DNA from: CAZNDN01 sp964571815
GTDB taxonomy: Bacteria; Fibrobacterota; Chitinivibrionia; Chitinivibrionales; WJKA01
Direction: 5' to 3'
Assembly (NCBI GenBank): GCA_964571815.1
Contig: CAZNDN010000165.1
Coordinates: 1-7,968 of the forward strand
DNA: 7,968 nucleotides
Position 1 is the stretch's first letter; the number at the start of each line of letters is the position of its first letter. The translations under genes were made by a program, and so were the position numbers. Below, piece after piece: positions 1 to 5,408 of the stretch. The notes beneath the pieces were generated by a model. It did no database searches and was not told the DNA's origin. It saw only the letters and a program-made list of their open reading frames with translations.

Positions 1-112
1 CCCCCCCCCGGATCGGCTCTCCCGCCACGAGACATTCCGCGCGTGACGAGTTTGGGGTGGAACACCGAAGGGCGATTTCACGATCCTGTCGCGTACCGTA
101 ATGGTCGGGCGT

Positions 113-157
113 GCCTCAGGCATTATAATCCTTATAACACACAAGGTGCCTGAAGGC
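113..157. repeat. Inverted repeat flanking a TATAAT box
   Basis: The left arm GCCTCAGGCA (113-122) pairs with the right arm TGCCTGAAGGC (147-157), leaving one bulged A. The 24-base interval between them contains a perfect TATAAT (124-129) and two copies of TTATAA (123-128 and 132-137). No good -35 hexamer lies 16-18 bases upstream of the TATAAT. The arrangement could be an operator around a promoter, or a hairpin at the end of an upstream transcript, although no T-tract follows. The repeat is seen directly; its function is inferred. Confidence 0.4.
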
Positions 158-169
158 AGCAAATATCCT

Positions 170-203
170 TTGGATTGCACGGGGTCTCGGTTTATACTAT
201 ATT
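170..203 (+). promoter_or_regulatory. Candidate sigma70-type promoter for the first gene
   Basis: Two overlapping hexamer pairs both have a 17-base spacer: TTGGAT (170-175) with TATACT (193-198), and TTGCAC (175-180) with TATATT (198-203). The -10 boxes are good; the -35 boxes match the consensus at only about three of six positions. Transcription would begin near 205-212, giving a leader of about 70 bases before the ATG at 280. The reading frame stays open upstream to a TTG at 175, but a start there would lie inside this promoter. That supports 280 as the true start. Confidence 0.35.
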
Positions 204-279
204 GTGTTGGAGTAAAAGGATCGAAAGCCGGGCTGCCCACGAGTGCGGGTGTGCCCGCCACAAGAAAGCAGCGGTCGTA

Positions 280-1788
280 ATGAATATTCTTCGAATATGG
301 ACCGGACTGGTTACCCTGGTGGCGTCGCTTTCCCTGCCGCTATGTGCGCTGGATGCTTCGATACGTGCTTCGGGACAGGACATACAGGATATGTTCGGCA
401 CCAGGGCAGTCAGGCTCGTTTTCACCAATGGCGGGACGCTTCATTACGTTGATTTTTCCGAAGATTCGCCTCAGATCAGAGCGTTTTCGAATGTCGAGGA
501 CGCGCATTTTCCGGTGTTGTCTCCCGACGGCGACTGGGTGGTTTTCAACACTGGTGTCGAGGCTGAATACCGTGACGGTGCGGCCGCGTGGGTGTGTCGT
601 ACCGACGAGCCCGGCATGCAGCCCATCAAAGTGGCCGACATGGCACACACGCCCCGGTTTGTGCTCAAGAGCGGCGATCCGGAAGTAGTCTACGCCACGA
701 AAGGGTGGTGCCTTGAGAGTGAATCGTACCGGTGGGACGGGTGCGGTTCAGTTGTCGCCCGGCACTACAGCGACAACGCATTTCCCGATTCCCGGGAGAT
801 ATGGGCGGGAGGCAGCTATTTCGGGGGGCTTTCCACTGATGGGCGTTATCTGGCAACGGCGGAGCAGAGCGCCAACGCATGGATGCTCGACCTTCAGAAC
901 GCTGCCGGCGGTCCGCAGCGGCTCCATACCCTCACCGTCACCACTACCTCCACGGACTTGGACACGACGGTCAATCTTCAAACCTGCAATGCATCCATCT
1001 CTCCGAGCGATATTTTTACCGATGTGATGATGTACTACGATTTCGGCGGGCTCAGGGGGTATGAACACGATCTGCTCGGCGAATGGGACATGCACGAATT
1101 CCTGTTCATTACGCGTTTCGATGATGTCATTCTGAAGGTATTTCAGGTCCCTGAGCAGGTCCCGGTGGTCGAGTCGTACGTGGGCACGGGTGAGATCACC
1201 CACACCGAATGGGAGCATCCCGAGTGGTCCAACCACCCCTACTTCGCCGCGGCATGCGTTCTGGTGGAACGATCGTGGCACAAGGACTACCGACCGGGTC
1301 AGAGCATCCCGTGGCAGAGTCGCAAGCGCAACGAACGGATTTTCGGCATCAATCTCAAACAAGACCGCTACCTGGAACTGATCGCCTCCAACGACACCGT
1401 CTTTTCCGCCGAGGTGAATCTTCTGCACCCGTGGATCTGGGTCGAGAAAGCAGGTGATTTCGTCGAGGATTCCTGCTGGCTGGTTCCCACCGGCGAGAAT
1501 TGCGGGAATGCCGGTGTCGTTATACGAGGGCCCGGCGGCGCGGGACGGCTCGGGATGGAGCTGCAGGGAAACCGGCTGCTGCTTCTATCGCACCCGGTCG
1601 GCCGGCGGTATGGTATTCCGCGGGTGAGCATATACGCCCCCGACGGAGCAGTCGTTCATGCCGCGCGGGTTCATCACACTCCAAGCACGACACGGGTGGA
1701 TCTGTCGGAAGTCGGGAACGGAAGCTATGTAGTGACGGTCCGGCAGGGCGGTCGCGTGTTCTCGGAGCGTTGCATACTTGTGAGGTAG
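280..1788 (+). CDS. Secreted beta-propeller (TolB/WD40-like) protein with C-terminal sorting domain
   Basis: Exported protein of 502 residues with no visible enzyme motif. The ATG at 280 is chosen because a clean signal peptide starts there (hydrophobic residues about 3-20, likely cleavage after the Ala of LPLCA at 23), although the ribosome binding site is weak. The frame is open 35 codons further upstream, but those residues are polar and overlap a candidate promoter. Residues about 40-400 read as propeller blades, with turns such as SPDGDWVVF (from 81) and STDGRYLA (185-192). Propeller repeats of this kind usually act in binding or scaffolding. Several Cys, including the pair in the segment from DSCWL to ENCG, could form disulfides. 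Residues about 424-502 form a beta-rich tail with VSIYAPDG and GNGSYVVTV and end in ILVR, resembling T9SS cargo sorting domains. The layout of signal peptide, propeller and tail is shared with the 3081-5357 product, so the two may be distant paralogues. The next gene follows after 65 bases with no clear terminator. The ligand is unknown. Confidence 0.85.
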   Translation: MNILRIWTGLVTLVASLSLPLCALDASIRASGQDIQDMFGTRAVRLVFTNGGTLHYVDFSEDSPQIRAFSNVEDAHFPVLSPDGDWVVFNTGVEAEYRDGAAAWVCRTDEPGMQPIKVADMAHTPRFVLKSGDPEVVYATKGWCLESESYRWDGCGSVVARHYSDNAFPDSREIWAGGSYFGGLSTDGRYLATAEQSANAWMLDLQNAAGGPQRLHTLTVTTTSTDLDTTVNLQTCNASISPSDIFTDVMMYYDFGGLRGYEHDLLGEWDMHEFLFITRFDDVILKVFQVPEQVPVVESYVGTGEITHTEWEHPEWSNHPYFAAACVLVERSWHKDYRPGQSIPWQSRKRNERIFGINLKQDRYLELIASNDTVFSAEVNLLHPWIWVEKAGDFVEDSCWLVPTGENCGNAGVVIRGPGGAGRLGMELQGNRLLLLSHPVGRRYGIPRVSIYAPDGAVVHAARVHHTPSTTRVDLSEVGNGSYVVTVRQGGRVFSERCILVR

Positions 1789-1844
1789 GTGAGGCGATTC
1801 GAAGCCTTGAGTGGGGGAATGTCGGGGATACACCAGCAAGGGGG

Positions 1845-1849
1845 GGAGG
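1845..1849 (+). promoter_or_regulatory. Ribosome binding site deciding the esterase start
   Basis: GGAGG within a run of G (1841-1849) lies four bases before the ATG at 1854. The same frame is open back to 1500, inside the preceding gene. Only the 1854 start has a strong Shine-Dalgarno sequence and is followed at once by a signal peptide. Confidence 0.75.
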
Positions 1850-1853
1850 TTTC

Positions 1854-2951
1854 ATGAGAGAGTGGTGGATAGGTGTCTGCGCGTGCCTTCTCCTGGCGGG
1901 CGGAAGCGCTCGATCGCAGGACAGCACGATACTGCTGTGGCCCGACGCCGCCGGGGACACCGACGACGACAAGCCGCGCCTGACCGTGTTCAGACCCTTG
2001 GAGCAGACCGCCGACATGGCGGTTATCGTCTGTCCGGGCGGCGGGTACCAGAAGAAGTATTTCGGCTACGACAACGAAGGCGTGCCGACCGCTGAGTGGC
2101 TTGCCGAGCGGGGCATCCTTTCGTTTATTCTCACCTATCGCTGTTCACCGGGTTACCTTCATCCGTACCCGGCTCTTGACGGCAAGCGGGCGGTGCGTCA
2201 CGTGCGTGCCCATGCGGCGGAGTGGCATGTCGACCCCGACAAAATCGGCATGCTGGGGTTCTCGGCCGGAGCCCATCTTGCCACTACCGTTGGAACGCGA
2301 TTCGACGCGGGCGACCCCGACAACGCCGATCCGGTCGAGCAGCAGAGCTGCAAGCCCGATTTCATGATACTCAACTCCTCGGTTATCAGTATGCGGGATG
2401 AGGTTACGCATCCCTGGACACGGGCGAAGCTTCTTGGTGACGAGCCGGCGCTGGACTTGGTCCTTGCCTTATCCAATGAGCTTCAGGTGACCCCCGAAAC
2501 GCCCCCGACATTTGTTGTCAACAGCGAAGAAGATACCCTTGTCAAGGCGATGAACAGCCTGTTGTTTGCCTTTGCCTGCGATGAGCAGGGAGTGCCGGTG
2601 AAGCACTACGAACTGCCGGGAGAACTTCACAGTATCCCCATTACCCGCGCAGCCTGGGGCGACACGTGTCTCCAATGGCTCGAAACCCTGGGAATGCTGC
2701 CTCTGCGGCGTCCGGGGACCATTGGTCTCGGCACTCCAACCGCCCCCCTCGAGCGGGGCGCAACGAAACGGGTGCTCGCCGGCAGGCGCGGGGGACGACC
2801 GGGGCCCGCGTCGGTACTTCTCCGCGAAGCGGTCGCGGATCCGGAGCACGGCCCCTGCTGGGTCAACCTGATGGGCCGCGCTGTCGGTCCGGCGTACGGT
2901 CGGCCAAGTCGGCCGCAGGTGTCATCGAACCGCACCCGTCCGGCACGGTAA
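1854..2951 (+). CDS. Secreted alpha/beta-hydrolase, acetylxylan esterase / BD-FAE-like
   Basis: Predicted carbohydrate esterase of 365 residues, exported by a signal peptide (residues 1 to about 19). Residues 24-283 match the acyl-esterase family often labelled 'endo-1,4-beta-xylanase B-like' or BD-FAE-like. The oxyanion-hole strand reads VIVCPGGGY (57-65). The nucleophile elbow is GFSAG with Ser137, preceded by HVDPDKIG. The probable acid is Asp227 (NSEEDTLV). The probable base is His259 (GELHSIP), where the family usually has GGHGFG. A family-like segment THPWTRAKLLG (185-195) lies between them. Such enzymes remove acetyl or feruloyl groups from polysaccharides such as xylan; the actual substrate is not shown. 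The fold should end near residue 283 (WLETLGML), the usual family length. The remaining 80 residues are Arg/Pro/Gly-rich and fit no recognised domain, so a frameshift or decayed sorting domain is possible. The gene sits between two genes with sorting domains, which suggests a shared extracellular task. Confidence 0.88.
   Translation: MREWWIGVCACLLLAGGSARSQDSTILLWPDAAGDTDDDKPRLTVFRPLEQTADMAVIVCPGGGYQKKYFGYDNEGVPTAEWLAERGILSFILTYRCSPGYLHPYPALDGKRAVRHVRAHAAEWHVDPDKIGMLGFSAGAHLATTVGTRFDAGDPDNADPVEQQSCKPDFMILNSSVISMRDEVTHPWTRAKLLGDEPALDLVLALSNELQVTPETPPTFVVNSEEDTLVKAMNSLLFAFACDEQGVPVKHYELPGELHSIPITRAAWGDTCLQWLETLGMLPLRRPGTIGLGTPTAPLERGATKRVLAGRRGGRPGPASVLLREAVADPEHGPCWVNLMGRAVGPAYGRPSRPQVSSNRTRPAR
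2709..2951 (+). other. Arg/Pro/Gly-rich tail of the esterase, status unclear
   Basis: This part codes for residues 286-365. The composition changes sharply after the catalytic domain to Arg, Pro, Gly and Ala, and no strand pattern is obvious. Two stretches, LERGATKRVLAGR and WVNLMGRAV, weakly recall pieces of the neighbouring sorting domains (LEERQIVLANGR and a strand followed by GR). Neither alternative + frame gives a convincing full domain here. It may be a divergent sorting domain, one broken by indels, or an ordinary low-complexity tail. Confidence 0.45.
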
Positions 2952-2991
2952 GGAGACGAATCTTCGCCTGAGCACTGGTGAGTTCGCGAGA

Positions 2992-3005
2992 GTGTCGAAC
3001 GACAC
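2992..3005. promoter_or_regulatory. Perfect 14-bp inverted repeat upstream of the PA14 gene
   Basis: GTGTCG (2992-2997), AA, CGACAC (3000-3005) is a perfect dyad located 76 bases before the GTG start at 3081. As RNA it would form a five-pair stem with a GAAC loop and no T-tract after it, so it is a poor terminator. A repressor or activator site is the more natural reading. No strong promoter hexamers are seen between it and the gene; TTAGAA (3022-3027) and TAACTT (3045-3050) are weak. Confidence 0.35.
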
Positions 3006-3067
3006 CGGTAGTCAGACTCTGTTAGAAACTGAAAGCAACGGTGGTAACTTTTGTCTTACGCTTCATC

Positions 3068-3075
3068 AAGGAGGT
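3068..3075 (+). promoter_or_regulatory. Strong Shine-Dalgarno sequence fixing a GTG start at 3081
   Basis: AAGGAGGT lies five bases before GTG at 3081. The frame is also open from a TTG at 3051, but that start would place the binding site inside the gene and add ten polar residues before the signal peptide. The GTG start is strongly preferred. Confidence 0.85.
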
Positions 3076-3080
3076 ACATC

Positions 3081-5357
3081 GTGGTACGTTTCAATCTTGC
3101 AGCTCTGCTTGTCCTGACACAGTTTCTGGTAGTGCCAAGAGGGGCCGCGGCAGCGGACGATCCCGTGCCCACGGCTCATGAAATTGCGGTCCTGGGGAGG
3201 CTTCCCGAAGGCTATATCGTATATGCAACGGGAGAGAAGAGTGGTGACGACGGCAAGGCGTATGGGATTTTCAAGATGGATATGCAGGAGACCACACCCG
3301 TGCAGATCGCGGAACGCGGGCGCGCCCCCATGATTCATCCGTCGGACCCCAACAAGATCGTCTATTCCGAGCCCATTGCGCCGGGCTCGGACCAGTACCA
3401 TATCGTGGTCATGGATTTCGACGGGAAGAACCGGCAGGTGATGACCAAGGAGACGATGCCCAATCTCATGTTCGTTTCCTGGACGGACCGTGGAGAGTTT
3501 GTTTTTACCTCAAGCGATGTATTGCCGGTATATAACGACCCGCTCAAGATGTATCACATGGACCTGGAAGGCAATGTGACGCAGATTCCCACCGACTTCC
3601 CTACGGAGGACAAGCAGGGTGGAGGCGTTGACGGCGTATTCATGTTCAAGAACCGCGTTCTTCTTCGCCATGACTACCATGTGGGCCTTTATTCGGTGGA
3701 TCAGGACAACCTGGCTGCGGGCATCGAGCTGATCAAGGAGGCGCCCGGGGGATCCAACTGCGGCGTGACCGTGCATCCGGACTGGAACGGCTGTTTGTAC
3801 AACGGGCTGTTCCACAAGGAGTTTATCGAGCGGAAGGTGGACGAGGAGTTCACCGAGATACGGAGGCACGATGCGCCGCGGGGATGGGCAAACGACTTCG
3901 CATTCTCCAACAAGTACGAATGGGGACTGTTTACGCTCGAGAAGACCGACGATTGCTCCGAGGACATCTATGTGTACAACGTTGAAACCCGGGAAGTGAT
4001 TCGGCACTCCTGGCTTCCGTGCGAGACCTATCCTCACAATCCCGATATGTGGTGCGGACCCTACGAGCTGAACCGGGTCTCGAAGCCTCGTATCGATGCC
4101 GTTCCTTACATGATCGAGGATTCGGTGGTTGTGCCGATTACGTGCAGGACCGAGGGTGCCGCCATTCATTATACGCTCGACGGTAACGAGCCGACGACCG
4201 CCTCTCCCGTGTACACCGAGCCGCTGGTGGTGAAGGAGGATTCAACGACTCTGACCGCGCGCGGGTTCAAGGAAGGCCTGGATCCCAGCCGAATCAGTTC
4301 GATTACCTTTTCCAGTGGAATGCTTATTGAACCGGAGAATCCCTCCAACACGCTTCCGGGAATCTCCTACGCCTACTATGAGGGGTGCGACGATGACGGC
4401 GGATTCGACACGCTGACGCCGACCAGCACGGGCGTGCTCGATTCAATTACGCTGGAGATCCCGGACCGGGCGGGAGACAATTTTATCGTCGTGTTCACCG
4501 GCTACCTCTCCATTCCCGAATCGGGGATGTACTATTTCTCCACGACCTCCGACGACGGTGCCCGGCTGTTTATCGGCGACACGCTGCTGATCGACGACTG
4601 GGGTGGGCACCGGGCGAAGACGGAGAGCGGGAAGCTGCTGCTTCGATCCGGCCTCCATGCCATCCGTGTCGAGTATATCGAGCGCGGCGGCAATCAGGTG
4701 TGCGAGGTAACCTATGCCGGCGGGGACATGCTCAAGCAACCCCTGCCCGCCTCGGCGTGTTTCCATGCCGACCCGACCGCGGAACCTTCGATAGTGCTCC
4801 TGACACCTGTGCAGGGATATGAAGCGACGATGGGTGCGCAGCTCAAGGTTTCGTGGAATTACACCGAGGGCTCCGAGGTGGTGGTGGAATTCTCGCCCGA
4901 GGACGGCAAACCGAATACGTGGGAGGAACTCGCGCAGATCACGTCCACGGCGGGAACCACCGAATATCTGTGGCCGGTTCCCGACAACGCAGCGTACGAG
5001 ACGACGACCGGAAGAGTGCGTTTGTTCGATTACAACAAGCATCAGATTGAGACGGTGTCGCCGGCCTTCACGATTACCTCGAACTCGGCAGCGGTGCGGC
5101 CGGGCGGGAATCGGCTGGAAGAGCGCCAAATCGTTCTGGCAAACGGGAGATTGCGTTTCACGCCGCTCTCTCCGCGCGATCATGAGCCGCGGGTGCTGAT
5201 TACCACGGCCCATGGCCGGAGGATTCACGTGCCGGCAAACCGTGAGAGCGGCAAGGCAGTCTATTGGAACCTCTCGGCTCTGGAAAGCGGAGTGTTCTTC
5301 ATAACGATCGAGGGCCGGGCTGTTTCGATGACCAGAACATTCACCGCTGTCCGATAA
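3081..5357 (+). CDS. Secreted multidomain surface protein: propeller, CHB_HEX_C-like, PA14, Ig-like and sorting domains
   Basis: Exported protein of 758 residues from a GTG start. The signal peptide is residues 1 to about 25 (hydrophobic LAALLVLTQFLVV, cleavage near GAAAA). Residues about 35-330 are TolB/WD40-like propeller blades, for example HPSDPNKIVYS (86-96), VVMDFDGKN (109-117) and MYHMDLEGN (157-165). Residues about 335-412 match the chitobiase/hexosaminidase C-terminal type domain, with IHYTLDGNEPTT (362-373), PVYTEPL and TLTARGF. Residues about 427-562 are a PA14 domain: start ISYAYYEG, GYLSIPESGMYYFS, the TSDDGARLFIGD core (SDDG 490-493), and a LRSGLHAIRVEY strand. Residues about 568-668 look Ig/fibronectin-like (LKVSWNY, VVVEFSPEDG, VRLFDYN). 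Residues about 686-758 form the sorting domain, ending TFTAVR. PA14 and CHB_HEX_C domains commonly accompany carbohydrate-active proteins, so a glycan-binding or scaffold role is likely; no catalytic residues are recognised. The protein is rich in Asp and Glu. The hydrolase gene follows after 51 bases. Confidence 0.88.
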   Translation: MVRFNLAALLVLTQFLVVPRGAAAADDPVPTAHEIAVLGRLPEGYIVYATGEKSGDDGKAYGIFKMDMQETTPVQIAERGRAPMIHPSDPNKIVYSEPIAPGSDQYHIVVMDFDGKNRQVMTKETMPNLMFVSWTDRGEFVFTSSDVLPVYNDPLKMYHMDLEGNVTQIPTDFPTEDKQGGGVDGVFMFKNRVLLRHDYHVGLYSVDQDNLAAGIELIKEAPGGSNCGVTVHPDWNGCLYNGLFHKEFIERKVDEEFTEIRRHDAPRGWANDFAFSNKYEWGLFTLEKTDDCSEDIYVYNVETREVIRHSWLPCETYPHNPDMWCGPYELNRVSKPRIDAVPYMIEDSVVVPITCRTEGAAIHYTLDGNEPTTASPVYTEPLVVKEDSTTLTARGFKEGLDPSRISSITFSSGMLIEPENPSNTLPGISYAYYEGCDDDGGFDTLTPTSTGVLDSITLEIPDRAGDNFIVVFTGYLSIPESGMYYFSTTSDDGARLFIGDTLLIDDWGGHRAKTESGKLLLRSGLHAIRVEYIERGGNQVCEVTYAGGDMLKQPLPASACFHADPTAEPSIVLLTPVQGYEATMGAQLKVSWNYTEGSEVVVEFSPEDGKPNTWEELAQITSTAGTTEYLWPVPDNAAYETTTGRVRLFDYNKHQIETVSPAFTITSNSAAVRPGGNRLEERQIVLANGRLRFTPLSPRDHEPRVLITTAHGRRIHVPANRESGKAVYWNLSALESGVFFITIEGRAVSMTRTFTAVR

Positions 5358-5394
5358 CCGGAGTCGACGGAAAGAAGACACCACCATACGATAC

Positions 5395-5400
5395 GGGAGG
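5395..5400 (+). promoter_or_regulatory. Ribosome binding site of the barrel hydrolase gene
   Basis: GGGAGG, continuing into GGG, lies eight bases before the ATG at 5409. The 51-base gap from the preceding stop shows no terminator, which supports co-transcription with the upstream gene. Confidence 0.65.
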
Positions 5401-5408
5401 GGGCGGTA

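Noticed and set aside
1..153. An open + frame from the window edge to a TGA at 151-153, possibly the end of an upstream gene
   Set aside because: Its 50 residues show no recognisable domain or sorting-tail pattern, it begins in a run of nine C, and it overlaps promoter-like sequence. Chance is as likely.
175..279. A longer N-terminus for the first gene, from TTG at 175
   Set aside because: The extra 35 residues are polar, would displace the signal peptide, and overlap the best promoter candidate.
748..1428. A 226-residue minus-strand frame opposite the first gene
   Set aside because: It is antisense to a supported exported protein, has no signal or domain, and no ribosome binding site was recognised before it.
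1793..1808. AGGC/GCCT stem after the first gene as a terminator
   Set aside because: The stem has only four pairs and no T-tract follows, so read-through into the esterase gene is more likely.
1500..1853. A longer N-terminus for the esterase overlapping the first gene
   Set aside because: The extension is Arg-rich out-of-frame translation of the first gene's tail; the signal peptide and strong ribosome binding site are at 1854.
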